Source of the DNA: an uncultured Oscillospiraceae bacterium
Lineage (GTDB): Bacteria; Bacillota; Clostridia; Oscillospirales; Oscillospiraceae
Direction of reading: 5' to 3'
Assembly: GCA_910587255.1 (NCBI GenBank)
Contig: CAJUKT010000021.1
Span: 1 to 19,059 of the forward strand
DNA length: 19,059 nt
Shown here piece after piece: positions 1 to 7,944 of this stretch (positions are counted from its first letter, which is position 1; each line of letters starts with the position of its first letter). A program made the translations under genes and the position numbers. The notes under the pieces are model-generated. The model was not told where the DNA came from. It saw only the letters and a program-made list of their open reading frames with translations, and did no database searches.

Positions 1-69
1 TACCGCTTCGATTATGCTACTATTGTCGCAGACAGCGCAATAGAGTGTTATGAGATTTGTTTGCCACAT
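1..69 (-). CDS. Possible transposase N-terminus, cut by window edge
   Basis: A minus-strand ATG at 69 opens a frame that stays open for all 23 codons to the window edge (begins MWQTNLITLYCAVCDN). The LYCAVCDN-type opening resembles the N-termini of some Firmicutes IS transposases as I remember them, but no catalytic motif is in view. No strong Shine-Dalgarno sequence precedes the ATG. The frame lies downstream of the KAP NTPase gene on the same strand, with about 80 AT-rich bases between them. An IS here would fit the transferred look of this edge. Only the sequence to the left could confirm it. Confidence 0.35.
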   Translation of the reverse strand, partial: MWQTNLITLYCAVCDNSSIIEAV

Positions 70-148
70 ACTTACATTCTCTACTCTTTTGCGCTGTTTT
101 TCTACCCCCTTCTCTTGCTTTTAAACCTTGATTCGCATTTTAAATATT

Positions 149-1492
149 CTACTCAAATTGATAATCTAACTGAGGGGAGAGCATCGAAGCAATTTCTTCA
201 ACGCAACGGCGTGTTGAATGGTCAAAAGTCATTTTTCCAATGGTAACCTCGCGGTGGTTTTGACCAGACAGTTTTGAGAAAAGAATTGAATATACGCGTC
301 CTAACCTATCCGTAATTTGCTTCTCTGAATCGTACGTTTCTTGATTGGAAAAGAGCAGATGCGTTTGAAGCCCAATATTGGGACTCAATAGGATATCGGT
401 CATTGGGGATGGATCTAAACCCACTATAAACTTATTATACAATTCTATGTCATACATTTGTAAAGCAAGCATAATCGGTACAACGTAATACAAAGCAAAA
501 ACTTTTGCATTGTCATCAGAAAATCCTCTTGAATACTTTTGGATGGCGCTGCCAGCTATCTTCATCATTCGTCCATACCGCTCTACTTCTCGAATGGAAA
601 AGTTGAAATACTTTACAGTCTCGATACATACTCTATCGAAAATGAAGTCATGTCCTATATTGAGTTGTTGTCTCAGGAAGGATTCGTGGTCGATACTCCG
701 CAACGATATCCGAAAATCAAAAAATTTATCTAAATATCGCGTTGCGTTGAACTCTGAGCCATAGTAGCTTTTTACGGTCCATTGAAGTTGAGAGAGACTT
801 ACGGCAAAAACGAAGGTTATACGATTATCATCAAAATAATGCTTGATTCGTTCCAAAAATTGAATCGAGTAGTCTGGTTTGCAACGATCAAGTTCATCTA
901 TAAAGAATACCAGACGGTTTCCGTGCTCATGAATCAATTGATCAATGAATTCCTTAACCAGACTATGTATTTCATCTGAGCTTCTTAAATGTGCAAATGT
1001 ATCAGAACCTTTTACTTGCTGAAGAAGTGTAGAGACATCCCGACCACTTATGGCAGACGCAATCGCGGCAGCGGTATCGCTCAAAGAGCGGCTTTTTTCA
1101 GGAATAAATTCGCTTTGGTCGCTGGTCATGGTGGCATAAATTAATGATAGTATCGGATCATTGTGACTATCATTTATCCATGCATCATAATACACTGTTG
1201 TGTAGCTTTCAGGAATAGAAAAGCCATGAGGAGTTACTTTTGTAATGGCTTGTCGCAAATCATCAGATATCCGTGAATGAGGATTTTTAGCATCCAGCAG
1301 CAACTTGACTTGCTTGATGAAAAATGTTTTGCCTGAACCCCATTCTCCGTTAAGCGCTATCGAATAGCAGTCATCTTCCATGTGCGATAAAAGAGTCAAA
1401 AACTGCATGATGTCTTGTTTTCGCCCTATCAAATCGGATTTTAATAAATGAAGTGCATTTTCATCTGTTGGATTATAGCTGTAGTTTTTCAT
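149..1492 (-). CDS. KAP-family P-loop NTPase
   Basis: This 447-residue protein has the layout of KAP NTPases, the family named after Kidins220/ARMS and the phage-exclusion protein PifA. Seen: Walker A GEWGSGKT at residues 49-56; a YYDAWINDSHNDP segment near 101-113, matching the conserved W-containing KAP motif; Walker B LVFFIDELDRC at 194-204; and YLDKFFDF at 253-260. No clear membrane segment is visible, so it is probably cytosolic, whereas many KAP proteins carry inserted membrane helices. The start is supported by GAGGAGG about 7 bases upstream of ATG 1492. The coding DNA is much more AT-rich than the neighbouring genes, which suggests horizontal acquisition. A role in defence against phage or plasmids is inference from the family; the substrate is unknown. 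Confidence 0.85.
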   Translation of the reverse strand: MKNYSYNPTDENALHLLKSDLIGRKQDIMQFLTLLSHMEDDCYSIALNGEWGSGKTFFIKQVKLLLDAKNPHSRISDDLRQAITKVTPHGFSIPESYTTVYYDAWINDSHNDPILSLIYATMTSDQSEFIPEKSRSLSDTAAAIASAISGRDVSTLLQQVKGSDTFAHLRSSDEIHSLVKEFIDQLIHEHGNRLVFFIDELDRCKPDYSIQFLERIKHYFDDNRITFVFAVSLSQLQWTVKSYYGSEFNATRYLDKFFDFRISLRSIDHESFLRQQLNIGHDFIFDRVCIETVKYFNFSIREVERYGRMMKIAGSAIQKYSRGFSDDNAKVFALYYVVPIMLALQMYDIELYNKFIVGLDPSPMTDILLSPNIGLQTHLLFSNQETYDSEKQITDRLGRVYSILFSKLSGQNHREVTIGKMTFDHSTRRCVEEIASMLSPQLDYQFE

Positions 1493-1578
1493 AGTCTTGC
1501 CTCCTCATCACTATATCTGTCATGATAAAAACTTCGATACCACTGCACCCGTTCCAGCATAACTCTGGAAACAGTCAA
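1489..1578 (-). CDS. Possible 29-codon frame overlapping the KAP start
   Basis: Directly upstream of the KAP gene a minus-strand frame ends in an ATGA overlap with the KAP start. It contains VMLERVQWYRSFYHDRYSDE, whose composition looks like real protein. A TTG at 1578 is preceded by GGAGA about 10 bases away; an ATG at 1560 has no visible ribosome binding site. The frame remains open upstream to about 1662. It may be a leader peptide coupled to KAP translation, the 3' end of a truncated gene, or chance. I do not recognise a family. Confidence 0.25.
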   Translation of the reverse strand: MTVSRVMLERVQWYRSFYHDRYSDEEARL

Positions 1579-1713
1579 GCTCGAAACATCTCCACAATTT
1601 TTGGAGGAGCAACCGTTCTGCCGCCGTTGTTGTGGCTTGTCTCTATTCTCTTTACATGGGTAGTGTTAATCCACGGCAAAGTAGTACTGGTAGTATGTAT
1701 CGTATAGATTAGC

Positions 1714-2117
1714 TTACCGAAAGTATAATAAGGCCCGCTCCATGTATGGCAGGCTGTTGTTGGTGATGATATAGATGGGGACGGGGCACCGCTCAAAAAA
1801 GGTGTGGGCGTCCGGGATACCGGGGCATTGACCCAGTGGCGGCGTATCAGCTCCCGCAGGGCGGCGGGATCATCCGCCAGGCCAAGCTGTGCTTCCATGT
1901 CTGCAATCAGCCGGTCCACGATCTCGTCCTCCGTGAGATAGCTGTCCAGGTAGCTGTCCGCCTCATAGCGGCGGCGGTTGTCCAGGCTGAACCGCTGGAC
2001 CTGTTTGGGGTCGTGGACGGCGCTGTTTTTGCAGATGCGGCGGACGATTTCCCCCATCTCCTGGCTGTGCTCGTCCACAGTGGTGCCCATATAGTCGACG
2101 AAAACCGCTTTGGTCAT
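1714..2117 (-). pseudogene. HAD-family hydrolase, frameshifted and 3'-truncated
   Basis: The gene starts at ATG 2117 (GAGG 8 bases upstream), giving MTKAVFVDYMGTTVDEH. This is HAD motif I in the phosphonatase-like DxxGT form. About 95 codons read normally up to RRHW. Between about 1820 and 1835 the sense frame shifts: PGIPDAHTFFER and VPIYIITNNSLPYMERAL (HAD motif II, ITNNS) continue in another frame and stop at 1714-1716. The C-terminal half with motifs III and IV (Lys and the acidic loop) is absent. The similarity ends where the AT-rich island carrying the KAP gene begins. The protein cannot be a functional phosphatase as written, unless a sequencing error explains the shift; the truncation would still remain. 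Confidence 0.75.
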
Positions 2118-2176
2118 GCTGACGCCTCTTTTCTGAAATGGATCGCTATGTCCCACTGGCAATTTCTATTATTTCC

Positions 2177-2205
2177 AGTATAACACACTTCCCGCCCTGC
2201 GTCGA
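2177..2205 (-). promoter_or_regulatory. Promoter of the HAD pseudogene
   Basis: On the minus strand, TCGACG (-35, 2200-2205), a 17-base spacer and TATACT (-10, 2177-2182) are seen, with a TGn extension just before the -10. It lies about 60 bases upstream of the HAD start at 2117 with no other gene between. The -35 matches consensus at 4 of 6 positions; the extended -10 adds support. Confidence 0.55.
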
Positions 2206-2259
2206 GGGGCATCTCCACCAGTTTCAGATCGACTACAGTGCTACGCATTTAAAAGCAAG

Positions 2260-2296
2260 GGCGCACGCTCCGTTTCTAACAATCAGAGCGTGCGCC
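2260..2296 (-). terminator. Terminator downstream of the zinc-ribbon gene
   Basis: A perfect 11-base stem (GGCGCACGCTC, 2260-2270, with GAGCGTGCGCC, 2286-2296) has a 15-base loop. It lies 43 bases past the zinc-ribbon stop. Read on the minus strand it is followed by a T-rich tract (TTGCTTTT). It separates that gene from the HAD promoter. The rest of 2118-2338 holds nothing else I can name. Confidence 0.65.
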
Positions 2297-2338
2297 TTTG
2301 GTGTCAAATCAATAAAAGACCTATGGTAAAATTGCTTC

Positions 2339-2518
2339 TCAGCCAGCCAGGGCAGGCGAAGAATCCTGCCAGACATCTTCCATCTTCCGGGCCTGGAACT
2401 CCTTGCTTTCACCCGAGGTAGCTATGCGGATGCGGTTGAATTTTCCGCAGTCCGGGCACTGGCTGGGTTTAGCTGCGGCCTCTAATTCAAAATGACAATG
2501 CTCACAGACGAATACCAT
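2339..2518 (-). CDS. Small zinc-ribbon protein
   Basis: This 59-residue protein opens MVFVCEHCHFEL and has two CxxC pairs (CEHC, CPDC) about 14 residues apart. This is a rubredoxin- or rubrerythrin-like zinc ribbon that should bind one Zn or Fe. The tail is charged and has no recognisable domain. The frame stays open upstream to 2617, but a good promoter lies inside that extension, and GGAG plus an AGGAG further out sit just ahead of ATG 2518, so I chose the internal start. Its function is unknown; such ribbons often bind nucleic acid or serve redox partners. It is a monocistronic unit between its own promoter and terminator. Confidence 0.7.
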   Translation of the reverse strand: MVFVCEHCHFELEAAAKPSQCPDCGKFNRIRIATSGESKEFQARKMEDVWQDSSPALAG

Positions 2519-2543
2519 GTTCTCCACGCTCCTATCTGTCAAC

Positions 2544-2572
2544 AGTATACCACTCCGGCCATCGTGGTTCAA
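2544..2572 (-). promoter_or_regulatory. Promoter of the zinc-ribbon gene
   Basis: On the minus strand, TTGAAC (-35, 2567-2572), a 17-base spacer and TATACT (-10, 2544-2549) are seen, with an extended TGG before the -10. The expected transcription start falls about 20 bases upstream of ATG 2518, which supports that start over the longer frame. Confidence 0.65.
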
Positions 2573-2723
2573 GCTGTAGTGCGGTTTTCCATGTTTTGCA
2601 CAATATGTAGTATACATAACTGCAAGTCAAAAGACCGTACAGCGGAGAACCCAGACCCCGCAGGGGGATTGGCCTGCCGTCAAAACAACGAACCGGCTTT
2701 AGGCGTCTGCATAAAATGCTATC

Positions 2724-2960
2724 TTATTCAGAGCGTCCAACTGTTTGATCATCAGTGGTCAGATAGGCCCGAAGCAGATCTTCCAGCAGATCGTAACGGT
2801 CAACCCCTGCCGCCAGCTGTCTTGCGCCGCTGTGATTGGTGATGTATGTGGGGTCACCCGTCAGGATATAGCCGATAATCTGATCCATGGGTCGGTATCC
2901 CCGCTCCGTTAAGGAGGCGTAGATGTGCTCCATGATTGCTCTGCGTTCCGCCTGGTTCAT
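2724..2960 (-). CDS. IreB-family (UPF0297) short paralog
   Basis: This 78-residue protein carries the IreB/UPF0297 core. ERGYRPMDQIIGYILTGDPT matches the family's EKGY-P-NQIVGY-LSGDPAY block, and the NHSGAR and DLLEDLLRAYL segments follow. In Enterococcus, IreB is a phosphoprotein substrate of the Ser/Thr kinase IreK, phosphorylated near its N-terminus. This copy begins MNQAERRAIM and lacks that threonine-bearing tail. ATG 2960 overlaps the YolD-like stop by 4 bases (ATGA), so translation is coupled. A longer frame to 3014 would run back into the YolD gene and is unlikely. Its place in a Y-polymerase operon suggests a role in damage tolerance; that is inference. Confidence 0.8.
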   Translation of the reverse strand: MNQAERRAIMEHIYASLTERGYRPMDQIIGYILTGDPTYITNHSGARQLAAGVDRYDLLEDLLRAYLTTDDQTVGRSE

Positions 2961-3385
2961 AACATCTCCTCCTTCAAGGGAAACCCCTCGGATGTTCCAT
3001 CCTCGATCTCCCAAATATCCTCAATGGGAATCGTGGTTCCATCGGTGAAGGTCAACCGCCCTTCGAGCGGATCCAGCTTCTTCACCGTGCCCACGGCAGT
3101 GACATAGGCCCCGCCGCTTTTCTTGCCGTCCGGCTGGAAATAGGTAAACGCCGTTTCATTGCCGGTGCCTGCCAGAAAACGCAGCTTTTCGTCCAGCACC
3201 GCTTTCTCCTCCTCGGTGAGCTCCACCTTTTCCCCGGTGATCCGGGCTGTTTCCTGGATGGCGTCCCCGTAGCCCGTCAGGGCCTGGAACGGGGTGAACT
3301 GCGCCGCCCGGTCGATCATGGGCATACGGGGATGCCTGGGCGATGTGGGGTGGGGTAGGTGGATGATATCGTCGTAGGCTCCCAT
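2957..3385 (-). CDS. YolD-like family protein
   Basis: This 142-residue protein has the YolD-family signature RAAQFTPFQALTGYGDAIQE (residues 26-45), followed by the usual ARITGEKVELTEEEK region and a beta-rich C-terminus. YolD-like proteins are encoded beside Y-family polymerases in Firmicutes and are thought to act in UV and DNA-damage tolerance, perhaps as a UmuD-like partner; biochemical proof is scarce. ATG 3385 shares one base with the polymerase stop (TAATG), and the gene ends in a 4-base overlap with the IreB-like gene. This gives a three-gene coupled operon. Confidence 0.88.
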   Translation of the reverse strand: MGAYDDIIHLPHPTSPRHPRMPMIDRAAQFTPFQALTGYGDAIQETARITGEKVELTEEEKAVLDEKLRFLAGTGNETAFTYFQPDGKKSGGAYVTAVGTVKKLDPLEGRLTFTDGTTIPIEDIWEIEDGTSEGFPLKEEML

Positions 3386-4896
3386 TACGCTTTGTGACCC
3401 CCTATTCTGCCGTTCCGGTCAGCGGTGGTGGCGCCATCCACCAGGTTGGTGCCCTTCAGAATGGCGTTCTTGCCGAATCTGCTCTTGATGCCCAACATCG
3501 TTTCCTGGAGCTTCTTCTCCCGGGCCAGTGCCGCTTTCTCTGCCTGTGCGGCCTCCGCGTCGGTAAAGAGATCCAGCTGCTCCATGGCGGGCGCGGCGGA
3601 TACGGAGCTTTCCTCCGCCACCCGGTTGGCGGTGAGGTACAACCGCCGCACCAGCAAGTCCCTGTTTACGATGCGGTCAAACAGCTCCAATACTGCCGCC
3701 GTGATGCGCTTGGCGGAGTCGGTGTATCCTTCCAGGTTGGCGGTGCCGTGGGCGTGTTTGGGGATCTGCCGCCCATAGCGGTCGGTGGTCACCGCGCCTT
3801 GATATTGCTTTTTTCGGTCGGGGTCACGCAGGTTGTCGATATCGTAGCCCACGGTGAGTGTGAGCTGGTTGGTCGTCAGCCGCTGCCCCACCAAATCCAA
3901 CGCCAGCTGATCCGCCATCTCCCAGGCCACCATCCGGGCCTTGGCGAAGTCATAGGGGCAGGTAAGCACCTGGCCGGAGCCCACGCTTTTTGCCTCCGGC
4001 TTGTACGCCTTGATGTCCGCCATGGTGGCCGGCTCATAGCCCCAGGCGTGGTCGATGAGCAATTCCGCGTTGACGCCGAATATCCGGTAGAGCAGTTCTT
4101 CGTTGTAATAGTCGGCGGGCTTCCCGATGGAACACCGGGCGATATCGCCCATGGTGAGCAGTCCCTGGGCCTCCAGCTTTTTGGCGTAGCCTCGGCCCAC
4201 CCGCCAGAAGTCGGTGAGGGGGCGGTGTTCCCACAGCAGCCTGCGGTAACTCAGCTCGTTCAATTCGGCGATGCGCACACCGTTTTTGTCCGGGCGGGTG
4301 TGCTTGGCCCAGATGTCCATGGCTACTTTTGCCAGGTAGAGGTTGGGGCCGATGCCCGCTGTGGCGGTGATGCCGGTGGTATCCAGCACATCCAGTACGA
4401 TTTTCCGGGCCAGTTCCCTGGGGGTGAGCCGATAGGTAGGCAGGTAGTTGGTCACGTCCATCAGCACCTCGTCGATGCTGTACACGTGGATGTCGCTGGG
4501 GGCCACGTACTTCAAATAGACGTTGTAGATTTTGGTGCTCCACTGGATATAATGGGCCATCCGGGGCGGAGCTGCCAGGTAGTCCAGCGCCAGCTCGGGG
4601 TGCCGTTTCACCTCCGGGTCGTTCCAGGACGAGCCGGCGAACTGCCGGCCCGGGGCCTTCCGCTGCCGCTGGGCGTTTACCTCCGCCACCTTCTGCACCA
4701 CCTCAAACAGCCGGGCCCGCCCGGAGATGCCGTAGGTTTTCAAGGAGGGGGAGACCGCCAGACAAATGGTCTTTTCCGTCCGGCTTTTGTCCGCTACCAC
4801 CAGGTTGGTGGTGAGGGGATCCAGGCCGCGCTCGATGCATTCCACCGAGGCGTAAAAGCTTTTCAAGTCACAGGCGATGTAGACCCTGTCTGGCAT
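3385..4896 (-). CDS. Y-family DNA polymerase (UmuC-like)
   Basis: This 503-residue translesion polymerase has the Y-family palm and fingers motifs. D10 and FYASVE (14-19) hold the first metal site, YSIDEVLMDV (139-148) the D-E catalytic pair, and GIGPNLYLAKVA (181-192) the following motif. A 40-residue insert around 70-115 is common in clostridial UmuC/UvrX-type members. A little-finger region and an acidic stretch at about 440-465 follow. It would insert nucleotides opposite DNA lesions, at the cost of fidelity. The start at 4896 follows GGGGGAGG by 4 bases. Similar polymerases are often carried by plasmids, ICEs and prophages, so this may be a mobile mutagenesis cassette. Confidence 0.93.
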   Translation of the reverse strand: MPDRVYIACDLKSFYASVECIERGLDPLTTNLVVADKSRTEKTICLAVSPSLKTYGISGRARLFEVVQKVAEVNAQRQRKAPGRQFAGSSWNDPEVKRHPELALDYLAAPPRMAHYIQWSTKIYNVYLKYVAPSDIHVYSIDEVLMDVTNYLPTYRLTPRELARKIVLDVLDTTGITATAGIGPNLYLAKVAMDIWAKHTRPDKNGVRIAELNELSYRRLLWEHRPLTDFWRVGRGYAKKLEAQGLLTMGDIARCSIGKPADYYNEELLYRIFGVNAELLIDHAWGYEPATMADIKAYKPEAKSVGSGQVLTCPYDFAKARMVAWEMADQLALDLVGQRLTTNQLTLTVGYDIDNLRDPDRKKQYQGAVTTDRYGRQIPKHAHGTANLEGYTDSAKRITAAVLELFDRIVNRDLLVRRLYLTANRVAEESSVSAAPAMEQLDLFTDAEAAQAEKAALAREKKLQETMLGIKSRFGKNAILKGTNLVDGATTADRNGRIGGHKA

Positions 4897-4935
4897 AAGT
4901 CCTCCCCCTTTCTAGCATTGTTGTGAGCTGATTTC

Positions 4936-4972
4936 AGTATACACCGCAGAAAATGATTTGTCCATATGTTCG
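4936..4972 (-). promoter_or_regulatory. Polymerase operon promoter with LexA-like site
   Basis: On the minus strand, TGGACA (-35, 4959-4964), a 17-base spacer and TATACT (-10, 4936-4941) form a strong promoter 40 bases from the polymerase start. The -35 overlaps CGAACATATGGACA (4959-4972). Compared with the Gram-positive LexA box CGAAC-N4-GTTCG, the left half-site is perfect and the right half has 3 mismatches. SOS control of translesion polymerases is well established; that this degenerate box binds LexA is inference. Confidence 0.6.
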
Positions 4973-5100
4973 AGTATGGAAATTTAATCAAATATTTGTT
5001 TCTCACTGCTGACAGGCTGAATCAGGTCAGGCCGGAGCCCTTTGCCCCAACAGGCATGATTTTGAGCCTTCCGGGCAATCTACTGCTGAGGTGATCTTTA

Positions 5101-5253
5101 ATGGACAAGAAAAAGTCAGGAATCTCACAGCCGGTTCCGGATCAGGCCGAGCGCCCCATTCCGCCGGAGATTTACCCTGTCATTGACAACGACTTGGCGC
5201 GGGATAATGTGGAAAACGATCTGCCCGCCGCCGATCTGCAGGAGCTTCAATAG
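5101..5253 (+). CDS. Small hypothetical protein, 50 residues
   Basis: ATG 5101 follows a strong Shine-Dalgarno site, GAGGTGATC, by 4 bases, and the frame runs 50 codons to TAG 5251-5253. The product opens MDKKKSGISQPVPDQ and is acidic and proline-rich, with segments PIPPEIYPVIDNDL and NDLPAADLQELQ. It has no membrane segment or cysteines and is likely disordered. The gene is divergent from the polymerase operon across about 200 bases. The family is unknown. The near-identical ribosome binding site of the next gene suggests the two belong together. Confidence 0.6.
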   Translation: MDKKKSGISQPVPDQAERPIPPEIYPVIDNDLARDNVENDLPAADLQELQ

Positions 5254-5305
5254 GCCGCATACTTTCTGCGCGAACCGCAAACGATATCACTGAGGTGATT
5301 CGTCA

Positions 5306-5479
5306 ATGCAGCACTATTCCGATTTAAATGCCCTGCTGCGCAGCGAGCCGGAGGCTAAGCACTACTTTGACACCCTCCCGGACTACGCCAGGGAACAGAT
5401 CAGTACCCGATCCGACAGCGTCAATTCCTTTGCCAGCTTGAAGGACTATGCCCAGAGCCTTCTGCGGGGCGACGATTGA
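5306..5479 (+). CDS. Small hypothetical protein, 57 residues
   Basis: ATG 5306 follows GAGGTGATT by 5 bases; the frame ends at TGA 5477-5479. The product opens MQHYSDLNALLRSEPEAKHY and continues FDTLPDYAREQI, then SFASLKDYAQSLL. It looks alpha-helical and globular, resembling small clostridial proteins of the LLR-x-PEA-x-x-YF-x-x-LP type that I recall only as hypothetical. It follows the 50-codon gene by 52 bases, and a terminator-like hairpin sits 10 bases after its stop. Confidence 0.65.
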   Translation: MQHYSDLNALLRSEPEAKHYFDTLPDYAREQISTRSDSVNSFASLKDYAQSLLRGDD

Positions 5480-5489
5480 CGCGGCAGAT

Positions 5490-5518
5490 GAAACCCACCC
5501 TCACATGGGGTGGGTTTC
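5490..5518. terminator. Shared hairpin terminator between convergent genes
   Basis: An 11-base perfect stem GAAACCCACCC (5490-5500) / GGGTGGGTTTC (5508-5518) has a 7-base loop. It lies between the 57-residue gene (plus) and the end of the DUF255 gene (minus). Neither side has a long T-run, but the end of the stem gives TTT on both strands. It probably works in both directions. Confidence 0.6.
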
Positions 5519-5527
5519 GTCTTACCT

Positions 5528-7537
<2,010 letters not shown>

Positions 7538-7944
7538 TTGGAGTCCTTTCTCAGTCCATGGGGCTGCGGACTGGATGGTGTAATGGATCAAGTATTTGCG
7601 GCCAGGGGATGAAATATGAACCCAGGGGCTTACGATCCTCGTTCCGTTTCGTATGATAATACGGAAATTGTGCATCGGCAGCCAGTCAGGGCTGGATTTT
7701 TTCAAGCGGTGGTGGTATAGTTGACGCGGTTGAAAAGAAGTACCTGCTTCTTTTCAACCTGTGCGGCGCGTAAGCGCCGCACAGGCCGCGAAGCGGCCTT
7801 GCGTCAGACTTCATAGTCAGCACACGGCCTTTGCCCGACAGCGGCTTTGCCGCTGGTTGAAAATCGGTGTATACCGGTTTTCAAGTGTGCTGACTATATA
7901 ATGCGGGACTGTCTGAAAACTGCAGCCTTCGGAGGGTGGAGCCG
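7538..7944. other. Divergent intergenic region, about 400 bases
   Basis: This region separates the divergent DUF255 and MFS genes. From 7538 to about 7727 I see no gene, hairpin or convincing promoter; an in-frame upward extension of the DUF255 frame covers part of it but lacks family similarity. From 7728 to 7897 it is dense with inverted repeats (separate entry). A TATAAT at 7897-7902 could be a -10 for the MFS gene, but no good -35 lies 16-18 bases upstream. Confidence 0.5.
7728..7897. repeat. Cluster of five hairpins, one nested set
   Basis: Seen directly: a 13-base stem 7728-7740/7747-7759 (GGTTGAAAAGAAG); a 12-base stem 7758-7769/7774-7785 around GTAA; a 7-base stem 7783-7789/7793-7799 around GAA; then a perfect 13-base outer stem ATAGTCAGCACAC 7813-7825/7885-7897. 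The outer stem encloses two further hairpins, CAGCGGC 7839-7845/7849-7855 and a 12-base stem 7857-7868/7873-7884 with one G-T pair. Adjacent hairpins share bases at their borders. The arrangement suggests a palindromic intergenic repeat element or a structured RNA with a three-way junction. I recognise no known family. Confidence 0.75.

Noticed and set aside
61..246. Plus-strand frame rich in Leu, Phe and Tyr at the left edge
   Set aside because: It runs antisense into the KAP C-terminus in AT-rich DNA and has no ribosome binding site.
1522..1707. Plus-strand 61-codon hydrophobic frame
   Set aside because: It has no ribosome binding site and no family, and the minus-strand frame over the same DNA looks more protein-like.
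2519..2617. 33-codon upstream extension of the zinc-ribbon protein, including an extra Cys/His pair
   Set aside because: A good extended -10 promoter lies inside it, placing the transcript start downstream of the longer start codon.
2640..2723. Small CCCC/GGGG hairpin after the IreB-like gene as a terminator
   Set aside because: The stem is only about 4-5 bases and there is no adjacent T-run, so it is too weak to call.
3394..4926. 510-codon open frame antisense to the polymerase
   Set aside because: It mirrors the third-position GC bias of the polymerase gene, has no domain, and lies over a gene with clear catalytic motifs.
7538..7705. 56-codon upstream extension of the DUF255 protein
   Set aside because: No family similarity before MSNRLSMEHS, and a ribosome binding site precedes ATG 7537.
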